A stretch of DNA of 64,000 nt from Thiothrix phosphatis. GTDB taxonomy: Bacteria; Pseudomonadota; Gammaproteobacteria; Thiotrichales; Thiotrichaceae. Both the position numbers and the translations under genes were made by a program. The stretch spans positions 124,001 to 188,000 of the forward strand of contig NZ_JAYMYJ010000112.1 of the NCBI RefSeq assembly GCF_035668035.1, given 5' to 3'. Shown piece by piece: positions 27,501 through 35,490 of the stretch (position 1 is its first letter; each line of letters opens with the position of its first letter). The notes under the pieces are model-generated. The model saw only the letters and a list, made by a program, of their open reading frames with translations, searched no databases and had not been told where the DNA came from.

Positions 27501-27866
27501 TATGTCGCCGGGGTGCGCTACCGGGCGTGGCAGCCGCCTTCCGCGCTGCATCCGACCATTGGCATCCACTCGCCGTTGGTGTTCGACATCATCGACACCT
27601 GGACGGGGCGTTCGATTGGCGGCTGCACCTACCATGTGGTGCATCCAGGTGGCCGCAGCTACGACACCTTCCCGGTCAATGCGTATGAAGCTGAAGGGCG
27701 GCGTTTCTCACGCTTCCGCGAGCAGCATACGCCGGGGATGCTGGAGCCGAAGTTCCTGTCTGACGCCACCCGTCAGTTCTATACGCATCCGGCAAGGCCG
27801 ATGGCCCCGCCGCCGGAAGAAACCAATGCGGATTACCCGTATACGTTGGATTTGCGGCGGATGTAA
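24513..27866 (+). CDS. Transglutaminase-like / DUF2126 fusion protein
   Basis: Very large protein (1117 aa). The N-terminal 290 residues form a bacterial transglutaminase-like peptidase/ligase: a beta-propeptide type start, then the triad Cys180 (KRGSCRDTAWLL), His229 (DLHAWTEVYLP) and Asp245 (GLDPTSGLFAGEGH). The rest, from about 310, is DUF2126, with LTMGGEPTFVSIDD, the glycine-rich GRHTGTGGGNHVTLG and FRAFEMPPHARMS; this part has been related to amidoligase-like chemistry. It lies 9 bases after the alpha-E gene. With ATP-grasp and alpha-E it should make or break amide bonds in an unknown peptide. Length matches this fused form of the family. Confidence 0.93.
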   Translation: MSIHVALNHRTVYKFDRPVNLSPHVVRLRPAMHSRTPIMAYTLKIKPEKHFLNWQQDPFGNWLGRLVFPDKVTELSVEVDLVADMVTINPFDFFVEDYAHEFPFTYKPELKRELEPYLEVDEDGELLQEWLKGVDFEQPNTVMFLVALNHRLQQDIGYNIRMEPGVQTCEETLTIKRGSCRDTAWLLVQILRHLGLAARFVSGYLVQLTADQKSLDGPSGPEADFTDLHAWTEVYLPGAGWVGLDPTSGLFAGEGHIPLACTPKPGSAAPIDGMTDKCEVEFEFSNTVTRIHEDPRVTKPYSDEQWDHILALGNQVENDLIRGDVRLTMGGEPTFVSIDDMESPQWNSAALGEHKRALAGDLLRRMQRVFSNAGSVLQFGQGKWYPGEPFPRWALACFWRVDGLPVWKDQSLIADDQKDYGFGDDAAKQFAETLCRNVGLHTRYLVPGYEDRLYYLWKEANQPANIDWLTLNLRDSKHRNDLVLALQHGLDTPTGYALPLRWDYFKQGWASAPWAFRRENMYLVPGNSPMGFRMPLDSLPWSAEDERDIESQPCPFEDRPPLPDFHGEVEWRYRELVAPPEPQPQHADSRPQEKEWRDVPRTAMCIQAREGRLHVFLPPLSYLEHYLALVANIEKTAAELNMPVLLEGYEPPSDPRMKSFKVTPDPGVIEVNIHPAAHWQELVSNTEVLYEEARQARLGTEKFMLDGRHTGTGGGNHVTLGSWTPGDSPFLRQPDLLRSLLTFWQHHPGLSYLFSGMFIGPTSQAPRVDEARDEALYELEIAFQQMPSGYNTQPWLVDRLLRNLLIDVTGNTHRAEFCIDKMYSPDSFSGRQGLLEFRAFEMPPHARMSVVQMLLLRTLVARFWSMPYKHRLVRWGTELHDRWMLPYYVWEDMRDVCEDLQLAGYPFQQEWFAPFHEFRFPVYGRVQYCGIQLELRAALEPWNVLGEELSNMGTARFVDSSIERVQVRITGLTDSRYVVACNGRRVPMNATGVQGEYVAGVRYRAWQPPSALHPTIGIHSPLVFDIIDTWTGRSIGGCTYHVVHPGGRSYDTFPVNAYEAEGRRFSRFREQHTPGMLEPKFLSDATRQFYTHPARPMAPPPEETNADYPYTLDLRRM

Positions 27867-27951
27867 ATAAGTCTGCCGTTGCAGGGCTGCGCACTGAGTG
27901 AAGCGCAGCCCTGTAGTATGATGGGGTGTCGTCAATCCTATTGGAAACCCC

Positions 27952-28800
27952 ATGCATACCACCATCATCGATTGCCAAACCTTGCGGCGACAGCTGGCCA
28001 ACCCCAACTGGCTGTTGCTCGATTGCCGTTTCAATCTCGCGGACGTCAGCTATGGCGAACGCGCCTATGCCGCAGGACATATTCCCGGCGCTTGTTACCT
28101 GCATCTGGATCACGACCTTTCATCCCCGGTGACGCCTGAATCTGGTCGCCACCCATTGCCAGAGGTGGAAAAACTGGCGGCGAAACTGGTCAGCCTTGGC
28201 CTGAATGCGGATACGCAGGTTGTCGCCTACGACGATTGTGGCGGCGCCATGGCGGTGCGTGCCTGGTGGTTGCTGCGCTGGCTGGGACATGAGGCCGTCG
28301 CGGTGCTGGATGGCGGCTTCCCTGAGTGGATGCAACAGCAGGGAATGCTGGAAACCGTCATGCCAACCGTCCGGCAGTCCGGCAATTTCCAACCCCGTCC
28401 GCAAGCTGGTTTCATTGTTGAAGCCCGGCAACTGCGGGACTCTTCCGAATGGTTGGTGGTGGACGCCCGCGCTCCAGAGCGTTTTCGTGGTGAGCTGGAG
28501 CCTATTGACCCGATTGCGGGGACTATCCCTGGCGCAGTCAACCGTCCGTTGACCGACAATCTGTGCAATGGCCTGTTCAAACCGGCGGAACAGTTGCGGG
28601 CTGAATGGGGATGCATCCTCCATGGCATAGATCCGGGCAGGGTGGCGCATATGTGCGGCTCCGGCGTCACCGCCTGCCATAACCAGTTAGCGCTAGAAAT
28701 CGCCGGGATCACGGGAACCCGCCTATACTCTGGTTCCTGGAGCGAATGGATTCGTGATCCCGGTAGGCCGGTATATAAGCAAACGAGTGCAAAAAAATAG
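27952..28800 (+). CDS. Sulfurtransferase, 3-mercaptopyruvate/thiosulfate type (two rhodanese domains)
   Basis: Cytoplasmic sulfurtransferase (282 aa). The N-terminal rhodanese domain is inactive (YDDCGGAMAVRAWWLLRWLGH). The C-terminal domain carries the catalytic Cys235 in the loop CGSGVTA, the form typical of mercaptopyruvate sulfurtransferases. It transfers sulfane sulfur to cyanide, thiols or thioredoxin-like acceptors. It sits within the ATP-grasp/Anbu block, 85 bases after the DUF2126 gene and 24 bases before the metallopeptidase gene. Whether it works with them or is a passenger is unclear. Confidence 0.92.
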   Translation: MHTTIIDCQTLRRQLANPNWLLLDCRFNLADVSYGERAYAAGHIPGACYLHLDHDLSSPVTPESGRHPLPEVEKLAAKLVSLGLNADTQVVAYDDCGGAMAVRAWWLLRWLGHEAVAVLDGGFPEWMQQQGMLETVMPTVRQSGNFQPRPQAGFIVEARQLRDSSEWLVVDARAPERFRGELEPIDPIAGTIPGAVNRPLTDNLCNGLFKPAEQLRAEWGCILHGIDPGRVAHMCGSGVTACHNQLALEIAGITGTRLYSGSWSEWIRDPGRPVYKQTSAKK

Positions 28801-28824
28801 TGATGCAGGAGGAGAGGCAGACCA

Positions 28825-29847
28825 ATGAGGCGGTTCCATTGTACCTGTGGTCAGGAGGTCATGTTCGAGGATAGTGAATGTTCAGCGTGTGGACAACTGC
28901 TGGGCTTCAATCCGGAAACATTGGAGATGCTGGCGGTGTTCGCTGATGAGGGGGAGGAACTCATGTTCGGTGATGATGGTTCGCTGCGCCCGTGCGCGTT
29001 GCGTGATCATCCCGTCGCTTGTAACTGGCTGATTCCGGCGGTGGATGAGCATACCCAATGCCGCTCCTGCCGCCTGACCCGCACAATTCCGGCGCAAACC
29101 ACGCCCATTAATGTGCAACGCTGGAATATTCTCGAAACCGCCAAACGGCGGCTGGTGTATTCGCTGTTGTGGCTAGGGTTGCCCGTGGTTGACCGGGAGG
29201 AGGATCCGGATGTCGGCTTGGCGTTTGATTTCCTGGAAGACCAGCGCACCAACCCGCTGGTAAAAAAGCAGGTGGTGCTGACCGGGCACAATGACGGCGT
29301 AATCACCCTGCATGCAATCGAGGCGGATGATGTGCACCGGGTCAAGGCGCGTGAGCAGATGAATGAACGTTACCGCACTGTGCTGGGCCATATGCGGCAT
29401 GAAATCGGCCACTATTACTGGGACAAGCTGATCCGCAACTCAGACTGGTATCCGCGTTTCCGTCGCTTGTTTGGCGGGGAGGAATACTACCGCCAGGCAC
29501 TGGATTACTACTACACCTACGGCCCTGCGCCCAATTGGGGCAGCCGCCATATCAGCGCCTACGCCAGTGCCCATCCGTGGGAGGATTGGGCGGAAAGCTG
29601 GGCTCATTACCTGCATATCATGAGCACGCTGGAAACGGCGACGGGCTTTGGGGTGTTGCCACAGGCGGATGTGTATTCCAGCGATTTCCATGTGCTGATG
29701 CAGAAATGGGAGCAATTGACGGTGCTGATGAACTCACTTAACCGCAGCATGGGCATGCCGGACGCCTACCCATTCTGGCTGACGCCGCAAGTGATCGTGA
29801 AACTGCGTTTCATCCATCAGGTGATTGCGGCGACCGCTGAAAAGTAG
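28825..29847 (+). CDS. Putative zinc-binding metallopeptidase with N-terminal zinc ribbon
   Basis: Protein of 340 aa. The N-terminus holds cysteines arranged as zinc-ribbon pairs (Cys6, 8, 19, 22, then Cys57, 66, 79, 82). The peptidase motif HEIGH is at 192-196, with a likely third ligand in EDWAESWAHYLHI near 255-260. It matches the family often found with Anbu and the CP-ATP-grasp/transglutaminase genes. No signal peptide, so it should act in the cytoplasm. It ends only 4 bases from the end of the convergent Anbu gene, with no terminator between. Confidence 0.87.
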   Translation: MRRFHCTCGQEVMFEDSECSACGQLLGFNPETLEMLAVFADEGEELMFGDDGSLRPCALRDHPVACNWLIPAVDEHTQCRSCRLTRTIPAQTTPINVQRWNILETAKRRLVYSLLWLGLPVVDREEDPDVGLAFDFLEDQRTNPLVKKQVVLTGHNDGVITLHAIEADDVHRVKAREQMNERYRTVLGHMRHEIGHYYWDKLIRNSDWYPRFRRLFGGEEYYRQALDYYYTYGPAPNWGSRHISAYASAHPWEDWAESWAHYLHIMSTLETATGFGVLPQADVYSSDFHVLMQKWEQLTVLMNSLNRSMGMPDAYPFWLTPQVIVKLRFIHQVIAATAEK

Positions 29848-29851
29848 CGGA

Positions 29852-30601
29852 TCAAAATATGTGCAGGCCCCCATTGGGGTGGGCGTGTTCTTCCAGCCTG
29901 GGCATGGCGCGGAAAGCATGGTTCAATTGGTTTGCCCATTCGTGGCGGATTGAGATCAGGTAGGGGTTTTCCGCATCAAACCGGTAGTGTTTCGGCGTTT
30001 GGACTTGGTCGCGTGAATAAATCATCATTTCAATCGGCGGCCCCACGCTGGCGTTGCTTTTCATGGTGGAGTCCATCGAAATGAGCGAGCAAATCGCGGC
30101 GTCTTCCAACGAGGTTTCCCGTGTCAGGAAACGGTCCAGCACCGGTTTGCCGTATTTGCTTTCGCCGATTTGCAGATAAGGTGTGTCATCGGACGTGGTG
30201 ATGTAGTTGCCCTGTGGGTAGATCATGTAAATGTTTGGGTTGCGTCCCATGATCTGCCCGCCCAGAATCAGGGTGGCGTCAGGCACAAAGCCGGTTTGTT
30301 CCGTGTGTTTGCGGATTTTGGCGACCAGCACATCACCGAGGTATTCGGCGACATCGGCCAGATAGTTCAGGGTGTTGACGTTGCGGGGGGCACCTTCCTG
30401 CACGTCGCGGCGGATTTGTTGTATGACGCTTTGGGTAGTGGCGAGGTTACCAGCGCTCATAATGACCAGCATCCGGTCAGGAGTGGTCATGCAACGATGC
30501 ATTTTGCTGTAGGTGCTGACATTGTCGATGCCCGCATTGGTGCGGGAGTCGGAGGTCAGAACAAGCCCTGCGTCAAGGGACACGCCGATACAGTAAGTCA
30601 T
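29852..30601 (-). CDS. Proteasome-type peptidase Anbu
   Basis: Ancestral beta-subunit-like NTN hydrolase (249 aa). After removal of Met1 the new N-terminus is Thr2, the expected nucleophile (MTYCIGVSLDAGLVL). Asp18 (LTSDSRTNAG) and Lys33 (TYSKMHR) match the proteasome catalytic trio. Further family marks are MLVIMSAGNLATTQS and GGQIMGRNPNIYMIYPQGN. Anbu forms open rings and its peptidase activity is disputed; its physiological substrate is unknown. It is transcribed toward the metallopeptidase gene, opposite to the rest of the block, and has its own promoter region shared with lpxH. Confidence 0.93.
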   Translation of the reverse strand: MTYCIGVSLDAGLVLTSDSRTNAGIDNVSTYSKMHRCMTTPDRMLVIMSAGNLATTQSVIQQIRRDVQEGAPRNVNTLNYLADVAEYLGDVLVAKIRKHTEQTGFVPDATLILGGQIMGRNPNIYMIYPQGNYITTSDDTPYLQIGESKYGKPVLDRFLTRETSLEDAAICSLISMDSTMKSNASVGPPIEMMIYSRDQVQTPKHYRFDAENPYLISIRHEWANQLNHAFRAMPRLEEHAHPNGGLHIF

Positions 30602-30721
30602 GTTGGTCCGGAATGGTTGAGGTTAAGATAACTTATTAGACTCTTTGCGGCAGGTCAATGTTCTATTGAGGCAGTTTTTGAATTTGGACAGGAATGTTTG
30701 TTTTTTGGATAGATGTTACCT

Positions 30722-31453
30722 ATGACTAACTGGTTTATTTCTGATCTGCACCTGGATGCCTCCAGTTCAGGTGAGCAACAGGTGCTGCTTGACTTCCTGG
30801 CAAGGATCAAGGGCAGGGCGGAAGCCTTGTATATCCTGGGGGATTTTTTCGAATATTGGGTGGGGGATGACGTTATCGGAACGACGCATGCGGCTGTTTT
30901 TCAGCCGGTGATGGCGCAGTTGCGGCAGGTCAGCGACAGCGGTGTTCGATTATATTTTATGCACGGTAACCGCGATTTTTTGGTCGGTGAGGAATTTGCC
31001 GCCATCACCGGCTGCCAGCTATTGCCAGGACAGGCAGTCATCGATCTGTATGGGGTGCCGACCCTGTTGCTGCATGGCGACACCTTGTGTACGGATGATG
31101 TGGAATACCAGCAGGTGCGCAAGGTGCTGCGCAGCCCACAGTGGCGGCGGCAGTTTCTCGCGTTGCCGGTGGAGGAGCGGATCCGGCAGGCGGAGCAGAT
31201 GCGGGCGCAAAGCCGGGCGGCAGCGGAAGGCAGGGTGGAAGAAATGATCCTGGATGTCAGTCAGCAGGCGGTTGAGGAAACGCTGCGCCAGACGGGCGTA
31301 TTGCGCATGATCCATGGGCATACGCATCGCCCGGCCACGCATGATTTCCAGCTGGACGGCCAGCCTGCCCAACGGCTGGTGTTGGGCGACTGGCATGCGG
31401 ATCGGGGCAGTTTCCTGCGCATCGACGCCACAGGCGTTGCCTTGGAATTTTAA
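30722..31453 (+). CDS. lpxH: UDP-2,3-diacylglucosamine diphosphatase LpxH
   Basis: Hydrolyses UDP-2,3-diacylglucosamine to lipid X, a lipid A step at the inner membrane. The calcineurin-like metal motifs are all present: FISDLHLD, LGDFFEYWVGDD, HGNRDF, LHGDTLCTDD and HGHTHRP. The start MTNWFISDLHL at 30722 (243 aa) matches the family; an ATG at 30713 would add three residues. It is divergent from Anbu and stands apart from the main lipid A operon at 47-52 kb. Confidence 0.94.
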   Translation: MTNWFISDLHLDASSSGEQQVLLDFLARIKGRAEALYILGDFFEYWVGDDVIGTTHAAVFQPVMAQLRQVSDSGVRLYFMHGNRDFLVGEEFAAITGCQLLPGQAVIDLYGVPTLLLHGDTLCTDDVEYQQVRKVLRSPQWRRQFLALPVEERIRQAEQMRAQSRAAAEGRVEEMILDVSQQAVEETLRQTGVLRMIHGHTHRPATHDFQLDGQPAQRLVLGDWHADRGSFLRIDATGVALEF

Positions 31454-31537
31454 CGCAACCTTAACAATTGCCTTCCGCTCTGTTGGTAAGGCGCATACTA
31501 TGCGGATTTTTTTCTGGCTCTGAAAAAGGTGAGCGTT

Positions 31538-32215
31538 ATGCCAAAAAATTATATGGCAGGACTTTTCGGCAAGTCGCCGATACGCCCCTTGCAGGAACAC
31601 ATGTATTGTGTTTACAAGGGGATCAAGCATTTGGTCATGCTGGTTGAGGGGATGAATGCTGATGATGAGGATGTCATCCTTGCCGCCCATCAAGCCATTG
31701 TCGACACGGAACACACCGCTGATGAAATGAAAAAGGAACTGCGCCATAACCTGCCGCGCGGTTTCTTTATGCCGGTGGATCGGCGTGATTTGCTGGATGT
31801 GCTGTGGATGCAAGACCAGATCGCCAACCAAGCCAAGGACATCGCCGGTATGGTGGTGGGCCGCCGGATGCGGTTGCCGGAAAACATGCGTGACCTATTC
31901 TTGGAGTACACCCAGCGGTGTGTCGCAGCCGTCAAGCAGGCGTTGGGCGTCATCAATGAGCTGGATGAACTGGTGGAAACCGGCTTTCGCGGCATGGAGG
32001 TTGAGCGCGTGGAGGAGATGCTCCGGGAGCTGGGGCGGATCGAGCACGAAACCGACGGGCATCAGGTCGAATTGCGCAAAATCCTGTTTACTTTGGAGGA
32101 TTCCCTGCGGCCTACCGATGTCATGTTCACCTACCGCCTGATCGAGTGGATGGGGCGTGTCGCCGATGACGCCCAGCGTGTGGGCAGCCGTTTACAACTG
32201 ATGCTGGCGCGCTGA
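31538..32215 (+). CDS. DUF47/PhoU-like protein, Pit accessory (TIGR00153 type)
   Basis: All-helical cytoplasmic protein (225 aa) related to PhoU. It begins MPKNYMAGLFGKSPIRPLQEHM and has the PhoU-like stretches TEHTADEMKKELRHNL and IEHETDGHQVELRK with acidic metal-binding residues. Such proteins are encoded directly upstream of Pit phosphate carriers and probably modulate them. The ATG at 31538 with an upstream AAGGTGAG was preferred to the GTG at 31529. The Pit gene follows after 14 bases. Confidence 0.9.
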   Translation: MPKNYMAGLFGKSPIRPLQEHMYCVYKGIKHLVMLVEGMNADDEDVILAAHQAIVDTEHTADEMKKELRHNLPRGFFMPVDRRDLLDVLWMQDQIANQAKDIAGMVVGRRMRLPENMRDLFLEYTQRCVAAVKQALGVINELDELVETGFRGMEVERVEEMLRELGRIEHETDGHQVELRKILFTLEDSLRPTDVMFTYRLIEWMGRVADDAQRVGSRLQLMLAR

Positions 32216-32229
32216 GAAAGGGGGATTGA

Positions 32230-33495
32230 ATGGATTTGTTTACCGATGCTGCGGCCATTTACATTTTCCTGGCGGCCGGATTCGGCATTTTCATGGCGTG
32301 GGGAATCGGAGCCAATGACGTTGCCAACGCGATGGCGACCTCTGTCGGCTCCAAGGCGATCACCATCCGGCAGGCGCTGATCCTGGCGGCGGTTTTCGAG
32401 TTCGCTGGCGCTTATCTGGCGGGCGGACAGGTGACGGAAACCATCCGCAAGGGGTTGGTGGACATGGACGCCTTCAGCGCCCAACCGGCGTTGCTGGTAT
32501 GGGGGATGTTGGCCTCCCTGTTGGCGGCGGGGCTGTGGCTGCTGATCGCAACCTGGCGGGGTTGGCCGGTTTCCACCACCCACAGCATTGTCGGCGCGGT
32601 TGTCGGTTTTGCCGCCGTTGGGGTAGGCGTTGACGCCGTCAACTGGGGAACCGTGATCTCCACGGCGACCAGTTGGGTGTTTTCGCCAGTGATTGCAGGC
32701 GTGGTGGCGTTCCTGATTTTTACCAGCATCCAACAACTGGTGCTGAACACCAGGAACCCGTTGCAGAACGCCATCAAATATGGCCCGTTCTACCTGTTCA
32801 TGGTGGGGTTTGTGCTGTCCCTGTTGACCATCAAAAAGGGCTTGAAACATGTCGGCCTGCACTTGGATGGCGGGGCGGATCTGGCGCTGTCCGTGGCGCT
32901 GGGCGCTGTGATCGCCTTTATCGGGCGGGTGCTGATCAGCCGGGTGCGGCTGGCCGATCCGCAGGAGGAAAAGCGCTTCCACTACGCCAATGTGGAAAGG
33001 ATTTTTGCCGTCCTGATGGTGTTTACCGCCTCGTCGATGGCCTTTGCCCACGGCTCCAATGATGTGGCGAACGCGGTCGGGCCGATGGCGGCGGTGATCG
33101 ACATCGCACAAAATGGCCTCCTGGCAGCCAAGGCCAACGTGCCTTCCTGGGTGCTGCTGGTGGGGGCGGTCGGGATTGTGGCGGGGTTGGGCACCTACGG
33201 TTACAAGGTCATCCAGACGGTAGGGCATGGCATCACCGAACTGACGCCGACCCGGGGCTTTTCCGCTGAAATTTCGACGGCCATGACGGTGGTGATGGCT
33301 TCCTATACCGGGATTCCGGTGTCAACCACCCATACGTTGGTGGGGGCGGTGCTGGGGGTCGGTTTTGCGCGCGGCATTGCGGCGATTGACTTGCGGGTGG
33401 TGGGCGGCATCTTCATGTCGTGGATGGTGACCTTGCCTGCGGGCGCATTGCTGTCCGTGCTGTTCTTTTATTTGTTGCGCGGCATTTTTGCCTAG
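32230..33495 (+). CDS. pit: Inorganic phosphate transporter, Pit family
   Basis: Low-affinity, probably proton-coupled phosphate (metal-phosphate) carrier (421 aa), with about ten TM segments. The duplicated PiT signature is visible twice: GANDVANAMATSVGSKAI near 24-41 and GSNDVANAVGP near 275. The matching GWPVSTTHSIVGAVVGF and GIPVSTTHTLVGAVLGV motifs are also present. It is co-transcribed with the DUF47 gene and converges on phoR, overlapping it by 4 bases. The window thus has both Pit and Pst uptake routes back to back. Confidence 0.95.
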   Translation: MDLFTDAAAIYIFLAAGFGIFMAWGIGANDVANAMATSVGSKAITIRQALILAAVFEFAGAYLAGGQVTETIRKGLVDMDAFSAQPALLVWGMLASLLAAGLWLLIATWRGWPVSTTHSIVGAVVGFAAVGVGVDAVNWGTVISTATSWVFSPVIAGVVAFLIFTSIQQLVLNTRNPLQNAIKYGPFYLFMVGFVLSLLTIKKGLKHVGLHLDGGADLALSVALGAVIAFIGRVLISRVRLADPQEEKRFHYANVERIFAVLMVFTASSMAFAHGSNDVANAVGPMAAVIDIAQNGLLAAKANVPSWVLLVGAVGIVAGLGTYGYKVIQTVGHGITELTPTRGFSAEISTAMTVVMASYTGIPVSTTHTLVGAVLGVGFARGIAAIDLRVVGGIFMSWMVTLPAGALLSVLFFYLLRGIFA

Positions 33496-34787
33496 TCCAG
33501 CACCCGTTCTGGCGGGAAGCAGGCCCGGAACAGCGTCTTGCCGGGTTTGCTTTCAATCGTCAAGGTGCCGTTATGCCATTGCATGACATGTTTCACGATC
33601 GCCAGCCCCAGCCCAGTGCCGCCACTGGCGCGGGAACGCCCGGCGTCCACCCGGTAGAAGCGTTCCGTCAGGTGCGGGATATGTTGCTGCGGAATGCCGG
33701 GGCCGTTGTCCTCCACCTCCAGGCAAGCACCGCCGTCAATGTCGCTTTGCCAGCGGATTTGGATATGGGTGCCCGCCGGGGTGTGCTTGACCGCATTCGC
33801 CAGCAGGTTGGTGATGACGCTGGTGATGTCTTTTTCAGAGCCACAGACGCATAGGTCAGGCTCAATCACGGCGTTCAGGGTGTGGGTGGCGCTCGCCAGC
33901 GTGTCGCGGATAGGTTGGATGCTGCTTTCCAGCAGGGCAGGCACATCCACCCGGTTGCCTTTGACTGGCGTGCTTTCCTGGCTTTCCAGGCGTGACAGCG
34001 CCAGCATGTCGCTGATGATCTGTTGCATCCGCGCCGCCTGTTCGCGTGATTGCTGCAAAGGTGGCAACAAATGGGGGGGAAGCTCCGGGTCGTTTTCGAA
34101 CAATTCCATGTAGCCCATCAACACCGTCAGGGGCGTGCGCAATTCGTGGGAGGCGTTGGCGATAAAGGCTTTGCGGGTTTTCTGCAATTTCGTGCCTTCG
34201 CTGATGTCGCGCACACTTAGCACCCGTGAGCCGCCTTGCAGTGGCAGGATGCGCGCCCGCAAGGTCAGGCTGTCGTTGAGCGGGGAGGGCAGCGTGATTT
34301 TCTGGCTATTGTTGTCTTCCAGCAGCTTGTGCAGTTCGGGATTGCGCAGCAGGGCTTCGATCCGTTGCCCCTTGTCAGTGGCGCTGTGTATGCCCAGCAG
34401 CTTGGCGGCGGATTTGTTGGCCCATTCAATGTGGTTGTCGGTGCCCAGCAGGATGGCGGCGTCCGGCAGCACGGAGAGGATCTGGTTGAAACGCCCCAAT
34501 GCTTCCTGCTGCCTTTGTTTGCGGTCGTCACTTTTTTGCTGCGCCTTGTGGAACAGGTAGGCGATCTGTTCCCAGGCCCCGTCGCTGTCGGGCATGTCTT
34601 CCAGCTTGTGCCCGCCTGTCAGCCAGTGTTGCAGCTGGTACAGCTTGTGCAGCATCCAGCCGATATAGGCCAGCAACACCGCCAGCATGACTTGCAACGG
34701 GAAGGGGGTGAACCAAGCCACCAGCAGCCCGCAGCCAATGACCAGCCCGAAGCGGTAACGCTCCACGCCCCAGTAATCATTCCGCAT
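33492..34787 (-). CDS. phoR: Phosphate regulon sensor histidine kinase PhoR
   Basis: Membrane histidine kinase (431 aa) that phosphorylates PhoB under phosphate starvation. Two TM segments lie at about 12-28 and 30-45 without a real periplasmic domain, as in PhoR. A PAS domain (about 97-200) is followed by the phospho-accepting His214 in NASHELRTPLTVLMGY. The ATPase motifs are TNLLANAVKHTPAG, VEDNGPGIP and GGTGLGLAIVKHV. The ATG at 34787 overlaps the phoB end by 11 bases; a GTG at 34802 is the alternative. Confidence 0.93.
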   Translation of the reverse strand: MRNDYWGVERYRFGLVIGCGLLVAWFTPFPLQVMLAVLLAYIGWMLHKLYQLQHWLTGGHKLEDMPDSDGAWEQIAYLFHKAQQKSDDRKQRQQEALGRFNQILSVLPDAAILLGTDNHIEWANKSAAKLLGIHSATDKGQRIEALLRNPELHKLLEDNNSQKITLPSPLNDSLTLRARILPLQGGSRVLSVRDISEGTKLQKTRKAFIANASHELRTPLTVLMGYMELFENDPELPPHLLPPLQQSREQAARMQQIISDMLALSRLESQESTPVKGNRVDVPALLESSIQPIRDTLASATHTLNAVIEPDLCVCGSEKDITSVITNLLANAVKHTPAGTHIQIRWQSDIDGGACLEVEDNGPGIPQQHIPHLTERFYRVDAGRSRASGGTGLGLAIVKHVMQWHNGTLTIESKPGKTLFRACFPPERVLD

Positions 34788-35478
34788 CCGGCGACTCCGC
34801 ACTGAACAGGTAACCGGCCCCGCGCACGGTCTGGATCACATTGTCGGCGGCGTGGGCTTTCAGGGTTTTGCGCAGGCGCAATACATGCACGTCGACGGTG
34901 CGCTCTTCGATGTAGGTGTTCTGCCCCCAGACGAAGTCCAGCAATTGGGAGCGGGAATACACTTTGTCGGGATGCTGCATGAAAAACTCCAGCAGGCGGT
35001 ATTCCGTGGTGCCCAGGTGCACCGGCGCGCCGTCGATGCGCAACTGGTGGGCGTCCTGGTTGAGTTGCAGGCGGCCGCTATTGATGATGCGCTGCGCGCC
35101 GAAGCCATCCGAACGCCGCAACAGGGCACGGATGCGGGCGCTGAGGGTCTTCAGCGACACCGGCTTGACCAAGTAGTCATCGGCACCGGCCTCCAGCCCG
35201 TGGATCATATCGTCCTCTTCGCTTTTGGCGGTCAGCATGATGATGGGGACGTCGCTGGTCAGCGCGTCGCGGCGGAACCGGCGGATCAGCTCGGGGCCGG
35301 AGACATCGGGCAGCATCCAGTCGATCAGGATCAGGTCAGGCGTCATTTCGGCGGCCAGATTGCGGGCGCTGCGGGCGTTTTCCGCTTCCTGCACGGCATA
35401 GCCTTCCCGTTCCAGGGAAAAGCGGATCATGGAGCGGATGGCGGCTTCATCTTCCACGCACAGGATCAGTTTTTTCAT
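34777..35478 (-). CDS. phoB: Phosphate regulon response regulator PhoB
   Basis: OmpR-family transcription factor (233 aa). The receiver domain has acidic pocket residues in CVEDEAAIRSM, phospho-acceptor Asp53 (LIDWMLPD) and Lys in DYLVKPVS. The winged-helix domain (about 130-228) contains TEYRLLEFFMQHPDKVYSR and the recognition helix near YIEERTVDVHVLRLRK. It binds Pho boxes such as the one seen upstream of pstC. It lies 12 bases after phoU, placing phoBR at the end of the pst operon. Confidence 0.95.
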   Translation of the reverse strand: MKKLILCVEDEAAIRSMIRFSLEREGYAVQEAENARSARNLAAEMTPDLILIDWMLPDVSGPELIRRFRRDALTSDVPIIMLTAKSEEDDMIHGLEAGADDYLVKPVSLKTLSARIRALLRRSDGFGAQRIINSGRLQLNQDAHQLRIDGAPVHLGTTEYRLLEFFMQHPDKVYSRSQLLDFVWGQNTYIEERTVDVHVLRLRKTLKAHAADNVIQTVRGAGYLFSAESPDAE

Positions 35479-35490
35479 CCGGTTACCCGG

